Assembly (NCBI GenBank): GCA_002898315.1
Contig: BEHV01000004.1
Location: 78,383 to 142,382 of the forward strand
Origin: a bacterium HR19
GTDB lineage: Bacteria; Calescibacteriota; Calescibacteriia; Calescibacteriales; Calescibacteriaceae
Reading direction: 5' to 3'
Length of the DNA stretch: 64,000 nt
Position numbers and translations under genes: made by a program. Below the pieces are notes generated by a model. It ran no database searches. It had not been told where the DNA came from and worked only from the letters and a program-made list of their open reading frames with translations. Position 1 is the first letter of the stretch. Each line of letters opens with the position of its first letter. Positions 24,809 to 34,105 of the stretch are shown here, in pieces.

Positions 24809-27481
24809 TCAATCTCTCGTGAGAACAATAACTTTTTCAAAATTATCAAAATCGGTCAATCTCTTGAACTTGATATAGTCTTTACCAAAATATGTAGGCA
24901 GAAGATCGTTAAAATGCTTTGATATATCTGGCTTTTGAAGGTCTTTGCCAAAACCAAACACTCCACCGGGGAAGGCAAACTCAATAGAAAACAAGCCGGT
25001 CTCATCATCTGGGACTGCAACAGACCTCATAGATGGTCCCCCCTGAATTATGAAATCTTTCTCCGGATTATCTGTCACAAGATACACCCACGCTACCGAA
25101 GGTGCGACAGGACCAAAATCAACCGGGAACGGACCAATATCAAACAGAGATAAATTGGCAAAAGAAGTGAAGTGAAAAAGTTTCAGCTTGCTCAATCTTC
25201 CCCAGAGCCAGCTTTCTGGATTTTGCCCAAACTTCTCTGAAAGATATGAAACCGCTTTCCTGAAACTCAAAAAAGCAATATACTCAAAATTTTCTCTGAC
25301 GCTATCGGTCCTTAAATCATCAAAAAAATCTATCTTATGAGTCCCCTGAGAGAAAAAGTACAGCTGTTTGAGAAAGTAGTCCTCAAAAGAAGGAGAGATT
25401 TTCAGTTTATACTTTTCAAACTCATCTGAAAATGTATTTTTTATTATGTTTGTAACAGAAACCCAAAATATTGTGCACGCGGAAGAATTTTTTCTCACAT
25501 TTTGATCATCAACCTCATTAAACCGCAAGCTTTCAAGGTCAGAAAGAGTGAAACCAGATTTACATGTCATATCCCAGCTTCTCAAAAGGGAGAGGGCTTT
25601 TTTCTCTAAATCGGTCATATCAGTTTGAAAAGAAGAGAGGGCATTAAGAAAAGAAGGCAGAAATCCACGAGTCCAATATGAAACTGTATCGTGCTGAATC
25701 TCCTTCACATCTGAAACACTTATTTTGCCCTTTTTCAACTTTTCCTGAATCATATAAGTAATTTCTGCGATTCTGTATCCGGGGTCGTATGACCAAAAGA
25801 GATATATAGGGTCATCAAATGGGTCTCCATCTGCTGTATAACCAGGGAGGTCATTATTTGCAGTAGCTATAAAACCTTTTGGGGGATTTATGGTGTGGGG
25901 GAATTTGCTTTTTTCTATCCATCTTTCCCAGTCGCAACAGCCGTCTGTTGGAAGTGCCACAATAGGAGGAAATTGATATAGATTCCATTTTCTATCTGGA
26001 AGCAGAGCGTAAGTTGAATATCCTATGTTACCTTTGAGGTCAGCAACGACGAAGTTTATTGGAGCGACTTCAAACTCAGTTGCTCGCTTCAAAAATTCTT
26101 GAACATCCTCTGCGAGAAGGATGTCTAAAAACACAAGCACTTCGCGAGATTGCTCTCCGCCGTTCCACCTGAAAGAAAGAAACTCACCTTCTGATAAAAC
26201 GACCTGAGCGGGAATCTTTCCTCTCAAGACCTCTTCTCTTTTACCCAAAATTACTCCGTGCTTTTTGCAATAGAAAAGTTCAAAACTTCTGCTTGAAGAA
26301 ATTTTTATCTCGCTTGATTCAACACATAAATCATCAGACTGGCTTGAATGATTATGTATAAACTTAAATCCTGTTTTACAATTTGCATCAGCTTTTAAAA
26401 ATTCTTTGTAGATATCAAGGGAATCGTAACCACCGTTTGTCACAGCCCAAGCAACTTTACCGTTTGTTCCGGAGAGAATTCCGGGTATACCTGCAAGCGC
26501 AAAACCTTCAATTATATCTTTGCCAAACTCTCCTTTCCACGGGAACCACAGAGGAGGGTTAAAAAGAGGAAGATGAGGATCATTTGCAACTATCGGTTTC
26601 CCGTCGGCTGTGAGCGTAGCTGAAATAACCCAGTTATTGCTACCAAATTTTCCAGAAGCAGAGAGAAAATCAATTATATCAAAAATGACAGGGTTGGGTA
26701 ATGAAGGGGGAGCTGGTAATGTGAATATATTAACTCCTGCTCTTGCAGTGAGCATCTCAAGAAAATAAGAACCAAAAACCTCATCACCGACAACTTCTTT
26801 TATATATTCTCGTAAAGAGTCAAGAGCTAAATCTCCTTCGCCTGTAAGATACCACTCAAAAAACCTCGCTATAGCCAGAACCTGCTGAGGAGTGAAAAAA
26901 AACTTTTGCGGGTCGTTCTTCGGATTTCTTGCAGAAAGAATAGATGAGTACTCGGGAGGAAGTTCCTCAAGCCCTTCAGATAACCTCTTTATGTAAAAAT
27001 TTATACCTTCGGTAAAAGCCAGGAGTAAAAGAGCAGAAGATAACTTCTGAGATTGCAAAAGCTCCCACTGAATATCGGTGACAAGTTTTCCCGTAGATGG
27101 ATTCAGGAGCGTTCTCAAAGTGAGAGCATCAACCTCTCTTGCTTGCTCTATATCTATTATAGAAGAAACCATACCGTTTGATATAACTCTGAGGAGGTCC
27201 AGTTGAGAATATCTCGCTTTCGCCATTATATAACCGAGGGCGAAAATTCCAGATAGGAAATCGTCTGACTTTATGTGAGGAATTCCGTTTTTATCTATAA
27301 GTATTATCGCTGAAAGTTGAGAGTTCTTAACTTCTTCACGAGGTATATTTGACGGAATCTTATCTAAAAAGTTCTCCTTTTTTTGTGCTTGACAAGATAA
27401 GAATAAAAGAAAAGGAACCAGAAAGGTAAAAACAGCTGTTTTATATGAAGGAAAGAGTGCCCGTACGCGTTTTTCAAGCAT
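24809..27481 (-). CDS. Penicillin-acylase-family (Ntn hydrolase) lipoprotein
   Basis: An 890-residue precursor expected to cut itself into alpha and beta chains. Signal peptide with lipobox LFLSC (Cys30). The new N-terminal nucleophile of the beta chain should be Ser281 in KFGSNNWVIS, preceded by Gly as in the family; later conserved parts are ANDPHLPLFNPP, GIPGILSGTNGKVAW and a C-terminal region with GPVAPSVAWVY and GGPSMRSV. Family members hydrolyse beta-lactam side chains or acyl-homoserine lactones; the natural substrate cannot be told, and lipid anchoring points to the periplasm. Convergent with pyrR, only 15 nt apart. A TAAATT box lies 6 nt before the ATG. Confidence 0.88.
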   Translation of the reverse strand: MLEKRVRALFPSYKTAVFTFLVPFLLFLSCQAQKKENFLDKIPSNIPREEVKNSQLSAIILIDKNGIPHIKSDDFLSGIFALGYIMAKARYSQLDLLRVISNGMVSSIIDIEQAREVDALTLRTLLNPSTGKLVTDIQWELLQSQKLSSALLLLAFTEGINFYIKRLSEGLEELPPEYSSILSARNPKNDPQKFFFTPQQVLAIARFFEWYLTGEGDLALDSLREYIKEVVGDEVFGSYFLEMLTARAGVNIFTLPAPPSLPNPVIFDIIDFLSASGKFGSNNWVISATLTADGKPIVANDPHLPLFNPPLWFPWKGEFGKDIIEGFALAGIPGILSGTNGKVAWAVTNGGYDSLDIYKEFLKADANCKTGFKFIHNHSSQSDDLCVESSEIKISSSRSFELFYCKKHGVILGKREEVLRGKIPAQVVLSEGEFLSFRWNGGEQSREVLVFLDILLAEDVQEFLKRATEFEVAPINFVVADLKGNIGYSTYALLPDRKWNLYQFPPIVALPTDGCCDWERWIEKSKFPHTINPPKGFIATANNDLPGYTADGDPFDDPIYLFWSYDPGYRIAEITYMIQEKLKKGKISVSDVKEIQHDTVSYWTRGFLPSFLNALSSFQTDMTDLEKKALSLLRSWDMTCKSGFTLSDLESLRFNEVDDQNVRKNSSACTIFWVSVTNIIKNTFSDEFEKYKLKISPSFEDYFLKQLYFFSQGTHKIDFFDDLRTDSVRENFEYIAFLSFRKAVSYLSEKFGQNPESWLWGRLSKLKLFHFTSFANLSLFDIGPFPVDFGPVAPSVAWVYLVTDNPEKDFIIQGGPSMRSVAVPDDETGLFSIEFAFPGGVFGFGKDLQKPDISKHFNDLLPTYFGKDYIKFKRLTDFDNFEKVIVLTRD

Positions 27482-27547
27482 AAATTCAATTTAGAAGATA
27501 ATTTTCTGAATTTTGATTTTCGGTTTATTTTTGAGGAATTGAATTTT

Positions 27548-28675
27548 TCAGAAAACAATTTTTGAGAGGACTTTTTGGAGGAGTTCTTGCTCTGATTTGA
27601 GGACCTTTGTCACAAGCATAGCTTTTGATTCCCCAAAAGCTCCGGGTATTCCAACATACTTTGGAACTCCCTGAACAAAGGCAACAGCTGACTCTTCATT
27701 TGGAGAAGAGTTAAGCTTTATTATGTCTCCCTTTTTGAAGCTGAGGAGTTCTCGCAAAGTTATCTTTGCTCTTCCAATCTCACACCTTATCTCAACGGGA
27801 CACTCTTTAAGTTTATTTATTAATCTTTCTAACCATCTTCTATCTATTTCAAGGCTTGATGGCTGATAACCCGCTTGAAGTTGAGATCTTATTGGCTCTA
27901 AAATAGCATAGGGAATACCTATGTAGAGCTTTCCGGAGACCATTCCTAAATCTATCTCATATCTTGTTGAAACTATGAGGTCAGATTCAGGAATTATAGT
28001 GACAAATTGCGGATGACTTTCTAACCTGATGATTTCAGGGTCAATATGCATTATAGGGTTCCATGCTTCTTGATATGGTTTGAGCATAGTAGAAATTACC
28101 CTTTTGAGCAATCTCTGCTCTATTCTTGTAAATTCTCTTCCTTCCGCCTTTGTACCTTTTCCGGTTCCTCCGAGAAGTATATCTATTATTGAAAGGACAA
28201 GAGGTCCTTCAAGTGCCCAGAGAGAAAAACCTCGCAGTGGTTTCATAGATACAACAACAAAAGAAGCGGGTAAAGGGATATTGTCAAGGAAAGAAGAGAA
28301 CTCTCCCACCGTGACATCTATCATACCTACATCTATTATTTTTTGCAGTGCTGCTGAAAGGATTGAGCGCGCCTCTGTCGCAAACCTTCTGTGAATAACT
28401 TCAAGAGATGGAAGACGCATTTTTGATACGAATCTCCCAACCTTTCTGAAATCATACCTTGGATACTTTTCTTTTTCTTCTGGTTTAACCTCTTCTGGTA
28501 CAGCTAAGGGAATTTCTCCACGCCTCAAACTGCGCAAAAGAGCATCAACTTCGTCCTGAGTCAAAATTTGCGAAGGAGTTATCTCCTCTTTCTTTTCTTC
28601 CTTTTCTTTCTTCTCCTTTTCTTCCTCTTCTACTTCTCTTCTTCTTATAGGCTTTCTTTCTCTTTCCCTCATCAT
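27548..28675 (-). CDS. fliM: Flagellar motor switch protein
   Basis: Switch component that binds CheY-P and sets rotation direction. 375 residues from the chosen ATG. N-terminus: a charged, Glu/Lys-rich stretch of about 35 residues, then ILTQDEVDALLRSLRRGEIP, the CheY-binding-type segment placed unusually far in. The middle CheC-like domain has LPLPASFVVVS-type and GGTGKGTK elements; the C-terminal SpoA domain (about 290-365) ends in VPKYVGIPG. FliM usually has LSQ-x-EIDAL at residue 3-10, so the extension is notable. Start at 28675 rather than a TTG at 28693 because a TAAAAT box is 7 nt upstream. No fliN or fliG adjacent. Confidence 0.9.
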   Translation of the reverse strand: MMRERERKPIRRREVEEEEKEKKEKEEKKEEITPSQILTQDEVDALLRSLRRGEIPLAVPEEVKPEEKEKYPRYDFRKVGRFVSKMRLPSLEVIHRRFATEARSILSAALQKIIDVGMIDVTVGEFSSFLDNIPLPASFVVVSMKPLRGFSLWALEGPLVLSIIDILLGGTGKGTKAEGREFTRIEQRLLKRVISTMLKPYQEAWNPIMHIDPEIIRLESHPQFVTIIPESDLIVSTRYEIDLGMVSGKLYIGIPYAILEPIRSQLQAGYQPSSLEIDRRWLERLINKLKECPVEIRCEIGRAKITLRELLSFKKGDIIKLNSSPNEESAVAFVQGVPKYVGIPGAFGESKAMLVTKVLKSEQELLQKVLSKIVF

Positions 28676-28682
28676 AGAATAA

Positions 28683-28688
28683 ATTTTA
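28683..28688 (-). promoter_or_regulatory. TAAAAT box before fliM
   Basis: TAAAAT followed by TTATTCT (7 nt) and the ATG at 28675; helps choose that start. No SD. Confidence 0.4.
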
Positions 28689-28747
28689 ATCAATATTATT
28701 TTTGAGTTTTTGTTTATTTTGAGGTTTTGGTTTTATTTTTTTTGTGA

Positions 28748-28819
28748 GGGCGTGTAGCTCAGTGGCAGAGCGCTACCCTCACGAGGTAGAGGTCGGAGGT
28801 TCAATTCCTCCCACGCCCA
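28748..28819 (+). tRNA. tRNA-Val (anticodon CAC)
   Basis: Folds as a full cloverleaf: acceptor GGGCGTG/CACGCCC, D stem GCTC/GAGC, anticodon stem CTACC/GGTAG with loop CTCACGA (anticodon CAC, reads GUG), T arm GGAGG/CCTCC with TTCAATT loop and discriminator A. The 3' CCA is not encoded. G at position 37 next to the anticodon is unusual for valine tRNAs, which mostly have A. Confidence 0.92.
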
Positions 28820-28836
28820 CATCAATCTCTATATAC

Positions 28837-29250
28837 TCAAATTCCTGTTTTAGACCTATACTCTGAAATCAGATTCTCAACTGTTGAGATTATCTCCGAA
28901 AGGGGAGTTCCCGGCAAAAACACAGCTTTTACACCATGCTGTTTCAGAAATTCTACATCTTCATCTGGAATTATACCACCAACAATGATAGGTTTATTAT
29001 CTATCTTTCTTTTCTTCAACTCCTCAACGAGCTTTGGTATAAGAATATTGTGAGTGCCAGAAAGAATAGAAATTCCGATAAGGTCTACATCTTCTTCAAG
29101 TGCTATTTCTGCTATCTCCTGCGCGGTTTTATGAAGCCCTGTATAAATAACTTCAAACCCTGCCTCTTTCAAAGCGCGTGCGACAACTTTTGCTCCCCTG
29201 TCGTGACCGTCAAGCCCTATCTTACCTACCAATACTCTACCCTTCACCAT
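28837..29250 (-). CDS. Cobalamin-binding subunit of methylmalonyl-CoA mutase type
   Basis: A 137-residue stand-alone B12-binding domain. The cobalamin motif D-x-H-x2-G is Asp14-Gly-His16-Asp-Arg-Gly19, with SILSGTHNILIP and GGIIPDEDVEFL as the later lobes, all as in the C-terminal domain of methylmalonyl-CoA mutase. In organisms with split mutases this subunit pairs with a separate catalytic chain, which is not in the window. It could equally serve an ethylmalonyl- or isobutyryl-CoA mutase. It is convergent with tRNA-Val. Confidence 0.9.
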   Translation of the reverse strand: MVKGRVLVGKIGLDGHDRGAKVVARALKEAGFEVIYTGLHKTAQEIAEIALEEDVDLIGISILSGTHNILIPKLVEELKKRKIDNKPIIVGGIIPDEDVEFLKQHGVKAVFLPGTPLSEIISTVENLISEYRSKTGI

Positions 29251-29359
29251 ACCGAAAAATATTTTTTAATATTATAGAGCACAATTTGACAAATTTTCCA
29301 AACTCTTTTGAGCAGAAAAACCGCTGAAAACCACCCTTCTGATGTATAAAATTAAAACT

Positions 29360-30643
29360 ATGTCAAACACTGTTCAGAGAGTTATGATCTCCCCCTTATC
29401 AATATTGGCACTTATTCTCATAAGAGTTATCTTTGAGACAACAAGAGTTTATACTGAATCAAAAGGAGGATTTCTTTTCTCAAGATTCTGGCTATACTCA
29501 AACATAATATGGTTTGACATTTTTTTTGCAAACCTTGTCTCAAAGAAAATCTATCCTTTCTCTGTATCTATACCGCTCGCACTTTTTTCAACTTTGGGAC
29601 TCTTTCTTGACAAATTTTTTCTGATGATGGATTATACATACGGAATCCCCATAAACAACCTCGCAAAAACCATAACATCTTTTTTTGTCTTTTCAAGAGG
29701 AATTCCTAAAATAAGCTTCATTCTATTTTTTCTTTCAAAAATCATTCTTACTCTGATTTATGGAAGGTATAACATTATAAAATCTATCATCTATGTTTTA
29801 TGCTCTTATCTCATGTGGATAATTTTCAGCACAGAAACAATTTACGGAAAATCAAACATTTTTTTCATGATTTTACAGGAAGATGTTGCTTATGGAATTT
29901 CTGGAATGATATATGCCTTTGCTTTCTTTCTTCTCTTCCAGAGAAATCTACTCAAAAAGATTTTGAAATATGGATTACAAGACCTCTCAATTTTATATGC
30001 GGTAATATTAGCTATATTCGGCACTTTTTCAGTAGGTAAATTAGATTATCCCTACTTTTTCCTCACATTTCTTTCAGTTATGGCGTTCTTTATTATTCAA
30101 TACATATTTTTGCTCCTGAATGAAGAACACTTACCAGATAGCCTTGAGAAATTGAGTTTTCTCATTTTCCTTGAAATAACAATTTTTTCTAATTTAAGAG
30201 GGATTTTTGTCGTTCCGACAATATTTATAGTTTTTCTCTCGGCTCTCTACCATCTTCCACCACTTGAAATCAAAAGGAGAATTTTTGCTCCGCTTTTTTC
30301 CTCCGCATTCGCTGGCTTCCTCATAATAGTATCTCATACCTCAACAAAAAAGACATTCTCAATACCTTCCGAGGTTATCTTCGTATCACTGATCTCATCT
30401 GGCTTTGCCTTTCTTGATTCTCTCACATCAAAGCTTCGCGGAATTTTTCAAAAGATTTCAGCTTTCATAACCTGCATCTTTCCATCAATATTCATGAGAT
30501 CACCTGAAAACTTCCTTGTATCACTCTTTTTGGGAATGCTCTCAATAAAGTTCAGCGAGAAAAAAATCATAAGATTCCTTGTAGCAGCTTACTTTGTATC
30601 TCAATACTCATATGCAAAATATAGATTACAGATTTTCTTATAA
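29360..30643 (+). CDS. Polytopic membrane protein of unknown function
   Basis: About 427 residues with a dozen or more hydrophobic helices and short charged loops, such as the basic loop after FFANLVSKK and a Lys-rich turn near residue 320. No motif I recognise; it might belong to a polysaccharide polymerase or transporter type, but nothing proves it. I use the ATG at 29360: a TATAAAAT box ends 7 nt before it, while the ATG at 29342 would lie upstream of that box. It ends 40 nt before the enoyl-CoA hydratase, same strand. Confidence 0.6.
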   Translation: MSNTVQRVMISPLSILALILIRVIFETTRVYTESKGGFLFSRFWLYSNIIWFDIFFANLVSKKIYPFSVSIPLALFSTLGLFLDKFFLMMDYTYGIPINNLAKTITSFFVFSRGIPKISFILFFLSKIILTLIYGRYNIIKSIIYVLCSYLMWIIFSTETIYGKSNIFFMILQEDVAYGISGMIYAFAFFLLFQRNLLKKILKYGLQDLSILYAVILAIFGTFSVGKLDYPYFFLTFLSVMAFFIIQYIFLLLNEEHLPDSLEKLSFLIFLEITIFSNLRGIFVVPTIFIVFLSALYHLPPLEIKRRIFAPLFSSAFAGFLIIVSHTSTKKTFSIPSEVIFVSLISSGFAFLDSLTSKLRGIFQKISAFITCIFPSIFMRSPENFLVSLFLGMLSIKFSEKKIIRFLVAAYFVSQYSYAKYRLQIFL

Positions 30644-30683
30644 GATTTTTCCTGAACACATAAAAAATTCTATGATGGGAACT

Positions 30684-31460
30684 ATGATGGAAAGAATAAA
30701 AGTAGAGGAAAGAGACGGGGTTTTGATTCTCACTCTGCACAATCCCGAGAAAAGAAACGCAATTGACGAAAAAATGATAGATGAGATAAAAAAGGTCCTT
30801 TCAAAAGAGAGAGAAAACGAAAATCTAAAAGTTATGCTAATTCAGGGAGAAGGAAAAATATTCTGCTCCGGAGGAGACCTGAAATGGATGGAAAGGAAAG
30901 GTAAAAGTAATTACGAGGAGAACTTGAAAGATGCTCTTGAACTTGCGGAAATGTACAAAATGATATGGGATTTCCCTACACCGGTGGTCGTGAAAGTTCA
31001 AGGGGGAGCTTATGGGGGAGGAATGGGATTTATTGCGGTTTCAGATATATCCGTAGCAGAAAAAAATTCAAAATTCAGAACCCCGGAGATAAAAGTGGGA
31101 TTGATTCCAGCAGTTATATCTGTTTTCCTTATCAGAAAAATAGGATTGTCTCACACAAAATTTTTAGCTCTCACAGCAAGAGAGATAACAGCAGAAGAAG
31201 CAAAAAACATGGGACTTATAAACATTATAACAGAAGAAGATGAACTTGATAGCAAAACATGGGAGATAATAGAGGAAATAAAAAGTTCAGCTCCCAAAAA
31301 CACAAGAAAAACAAAAGAACTGATAAACCTGATATGTCAGACAGAAAATTTAAATATCTCTTTGAGATTGGCAGGAGAGTTCATATCACAGGCAAGAGCG
31401 AGCAGTGAAGGTATTGAAGGAATTATGTCATTCCTGGAAAAAAGAAAACCAAACTGGTAA
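30684..31460 (+). CDS. Enoyl-CoA hydratase/isomerase family protein
   Basis: Crotonase-fold enzyme, probably hydrating trans-2-enoyl-CoA. About 258 residues from MMERIKVEE; oxyanion-hole segments are FCSGGDLKWM and QGGAYGGGMGFIAVSD. The catalytic Glu pair of true hydratases is not clear: the segment after AVSD is ISVAEKNSKFRTPEIKVGL, where a Glu (of PEIKVG) matches the second Glu of the family. Several ATGs are possible (30672, 30675, 30684, 30687); a GGGA lies 5 nt before 30684. Could instead be a methylglutaconyl-CoA hydratase. Confidence 0.85.
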   Translation: MMERIKVEERDGVLILTLHNPEKRNAIDEKMIDEIKKVLSKERENENLKVMLIQGEGKIFCSGGDLKWMERKGKSNYEENLKDALELAEMYKMIWDFPTPVVVKVQGGAYGGGMGFIAVSDISVAEKNSKFRTPEIKVGLIPAVISVFLIRKIGLSHTKFLALTAREITAEEAKNMGLINIITEEDELDSKTWEIIEEIKSSAPKNTRKTKELINLICQTENLNISLRLAGEFISQARASSEGIEGIMSFLEKRKPNW

Positions 31461-31510
31461 TGGGCAAAAGATAAAAAAGTGAATTGAGAACACAGCAAAT
31501 AGAAAGGTAT

Positions 31511-31516
31511 TAAATT
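31511..31516 (+). promoter_or_regulatory. TAAATT box before the PBP1A GTG
   Basis: TAAATT ends 7 nt before the GTG at 31524, with TAATTGT between. No SD close enough to act. Confidence 0.35.
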
Positions 31517-31523
31517 TAATTGT

Positions 31524-33923
31524 GTGAAATTAGAAGCAAAAGCAAAACTGAAAAGTCAGGCGAGAAGAAAAAAAATTCAAATCAAAACAAAAAAAATCTT
31601 GTTTTTCAGCTTTATTTTCCTGCTCGGTTTTCTCGTCATAACAACACTTGTTTTTTCCTATATTTATTTCTATCCCGATTCCATAATAAATTTTCTCCAA
31701 AAGATAGATGAAGATAAAAAGATAACGAGAGCGGAAATACTACAGAAATTTTACTCTATTCCTGAGCCAACCTTTTTCATCTCAAAAAACGGGAAAACAG
31801 TGGGAATGCTGTTTGAAAGATACAAAGAAGAATTAAAGTATGATGAAATACCACAAATAACAATAAAAGCTTTTATAGCAGCAGAAGATGAAGATTTCTT
31901 CACACATAGAGGAATAAATCCCAGAGCGATAGTAAGGGCTATAATTACAAACATAAAGGAGATGAGAGTTGTTCAGGGAGGGAGCACAATAACGCAACAG
32001 CTTGCAAAAAATTTGTTCCTAACTCACGAGAGAACTCTGACACGGAAATTAAAAGAATTAACATATGCTCTCCAAATTGAAAAAGAACTGACAAAAGAAG
32101 AAATAATTTCTCTTTACCTTTCGTCAATATTTTTTGGAAATGGGGCTTGGGGTTTGAAAGCAGCAGCCAGAAACTACTTCAAAAAAGATATAAAAGACCT
32201 AACTCTTGCAGAATCAGCACTTCTTGCGGCACTTCCACGCTCTCCGATCTACTACTCACCTATAAAGTACCCCGAAAAAGCAAGAGCAAGACAAATATGG
32301 GTTCTAAAAAGAATGAAAGAACTTGGCTTCATAAGTGAAAAAGAATTTGAAGATGCAAAAAACGATAAAATCACAGTATACTCATGGGATAGTGGATTTT
32401 CAACATACTTTTGGTATCTTGAACAAATCAGAAGAGAACTCTTGAAAATGCTCGGAGATGAGAACGAGATAAAAAGAGGGTACAGAATTTTCACAAATCT
32501 TGATGAGGATTGCTACAAATTCGCACAAAAAGCACTCCGGTACGGATTAGAAAGAGCGGAAATACTCAACGGGAAACGCCCTCTCAAAGACCCGTCAAAA
32601 ATAGTTAATACAAATCAAATAGAAAGTATAACACTTCCAGACGGCGAAATAAAATATAAAGAAGAAGAAAAAATATTCACCGCTAAGATATTAGATTCAA
32701 ATCTCAAAGTGAAGGTAAAAGACGGGGAAAAAGAGTTTGAAGGATTTATAAATCCTGAGTTCTCACAGGTTTTGAAACCGGGAGAGGAAATAGTTGTGAG
32801 AAAATGTCCCGATGATAAATTCTTCTGTCCAATTCCCGAAGAGGTTGAGCTTGAAGGAGCAGTAGTAGTTATCTCTCCATCAGACGGAAAAGTTCTGTGT
32901 ATGATAGGAGGATATAACTTCCAAAAATCGCATTTTATAAGGTCTGTTCAGGCAAAAAGACAGATTGGTTCAGCAATAAAACCTATCGTATACGCAGCAG
33001 CAATAGAGACAGGGCTTTTCTCACCAGCAACAGTTGTAGAAGATACTCCAATAGTATTTGAATGGGTAAAATCAGATAGTTCTGGCGAAGAAGAATTAGA
33101 AACATGGAGACCAAAAAACATAGAAGGATTTTCAGGATATGTAACTTTGCAGGAAGCTCTTGCGAAATCTATAAACGCAGCAACAGTAAGAGTAGCAAAT
33201 AAAATAGGACTTCAAAAAATCGTTGATATGTTCAACAGGGTTGGAATAGAATTAAATGGGAACTACGATATGACAATAGCTCTTGGTTCAATATCTTTAA
33301 GTCCCCTTGAACTCGCAAGAGCATATACACCCTTTGCTAATTTAGGAAAACTCGTGGAACCATACTTTATCAGCAGAATAGAAAAAGGAAAAAACATCAT
33401 ATTTGAATACGAAACATCTGAAACAGAGGTTATACCAGAGGATTTAGCTTTTGTTGTAGCATGGATGATGAGAAACGCGGTGTTGCACGGCACGGGTTGG
33501 AGAGCAAAATCTCTAAAAATTCCGGTAGCCGGTAAAACAGGAACAACAAACGATGGAAAAGATGCATGGTTTGTCGGATTTACTCCTGAAATTCTTGCAG
33601 TGGTGTGGGTAGGGAAAGATGATTTTACTCCGATAGGTAGAAAAGTAAATTCAGGTCCAACAGTAGCGGTTCCGATATTTGTTGAATTTATGAGGAAATA
33701 TCAGGAGAAACTAAAAGGAAATGGATTTAGCATTCCCGAAGGAGTTGAATTTGCAAAAATAAACCCAATAACGGGAGAGGTTTCGGATGAGAATTACTAT
33801 ATTATGGCTATTCCGAAAAGAGATGAGCAGAAGGAGCTTATTGAAGAGGAGAAGAAAGATGAGCAAAGCGGAGATAGAGAGGGAGAAAAGAGAGATTTCA
33901 AAGGAGATATATTTGATTTCTGA
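31524..33923 (+). CDS. mrcA: Class A penicillin-binding protein 1A
   Basis: Bifunctional peptidoglycan synthase (799 residues). A basic cytoplasmic tail and one membrane helix (about 27-50) precede the GT51 glycosyltransferase: EDEDFFTHRGINPRAIVRA with the catalytic Glu, and GGSTITQQLAKNLFLTHERT. An OB/linker region sits between. Transpeptidase motifs are GSAIKP (Ser-x2-Lys), KSINAAT (Ser-x-Asn) and KTGTT. The tail (about 765-799) is acidic. It begins with GTG. The next gene on the strand is tRNA-Leu, 36 nt away. Confidence 0.95.
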   Translation: MKLEAKAKLKSQARRKKIQIKTKKILFFSFIFLLGFLVITTLVFSYIYFYPDSIINFLQKIDEDKKITRAEILQKFYSIPEPTFFISKNGKTVGMLFERYKEELKYDEIPQITIKAFIAAEDEDFFTHRGINPRAIVRAIITNIKEMRVVQGGSTITQQLAKNLFLTHERTLTRKLKELTYALQIEKELTKEEIISLYLSSIFFGNGAWGLKAAARNYFKKDIKDLTLAESALLAALPRSPIYYSPIKYPEKARARQIWVLKRMKELGFISEKEFEDAKNDKITVYSWDSGFSTYFWYLEQIRRELLKMLGDENEIKRGYRIFTNLDEDCYKFAQKALRYGLERAEILNGKRPLKDPSKIVNTNQIESITLPDGEIKYKEEEKIFTAKILDSNLKVKVKDGEKEFEGFINPEFSQVLKPGEEIVVRKCPDDKFFCPIPEEVELEGAVVVISPSDGKVLCMIGGYNFQKSHFIRSVQAKRQIGSAIKPIVYAAAIETGLFSPATVVEDTPIVFEWVKSDSSGEEELETWRPKNIEGFSGYVTLQEALAKSINAATVRVANKIGLQKIVDMFNRVGIELNGNYDMTIALGSISLSPLELARAYTPFANLGKLVEPYFISRIEKGKNIIFEYETSETEVIPEDLAFVVAWMMRNAVLHGTGWRAKSLKIPVAGKTGTTNDGKDAWFVGFTPEILAVVWVGKDDFTPIGRKVNSGPTVAVPIFVEFMRKYQEKLKGNGFSIPEGVEFAKINPITGEVSDENYYIMAIPKRDEQKELIEEEKKDEQSGDREGEKRDFKGDIFDF

Positions 33924-33959
33924 AAGTTTTGTTTTGTTTTTATTAATTTTTCATTATTA

Positions 33960-34045
33960 GCCGGGATGGCGGAATTGGAAGACGCGCAGGACTCAGGATC
34001 CTGTGGGGGTAAAACCCCGTGCGGGTTCGAGTCCCGCTCCCGGCA
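33960..34045 (+). tRNA. tRNA-Leu (anticodon CAG)
   Basis: Class II tRNA with a long variable arm (GTGGGGGTAAAACCCCGT region). Acceptor GCCGGGA/TCCCGGC, anticodon stem CAGGA/TCCTG with loop CTCAGGA, anticodon CAG reading CUG, T arm GCGGG/CCCGC with TTCGAGT. Discriminator A at 34045; the CCA tail is not encoded (CCC follows). Confidence 0.93.
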
Positions 34046-34105
34046 CCCAAATTTTACCAATATGAAAATCAAAAAAAGAATTTCCAAACGAGTAATGTAA
34101 AAGAT

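Noticed and set aside
24809-27481. Quorum-quenching acylase
   Set aside because: Family fits, but no evidence for acyl-homoserine lactone as substrate.
34019-34105. Upstream extension of bamD into tRNA-Leu
   Set aside because: Lies over the tRNA; lipoprotein signal begins at 34106.
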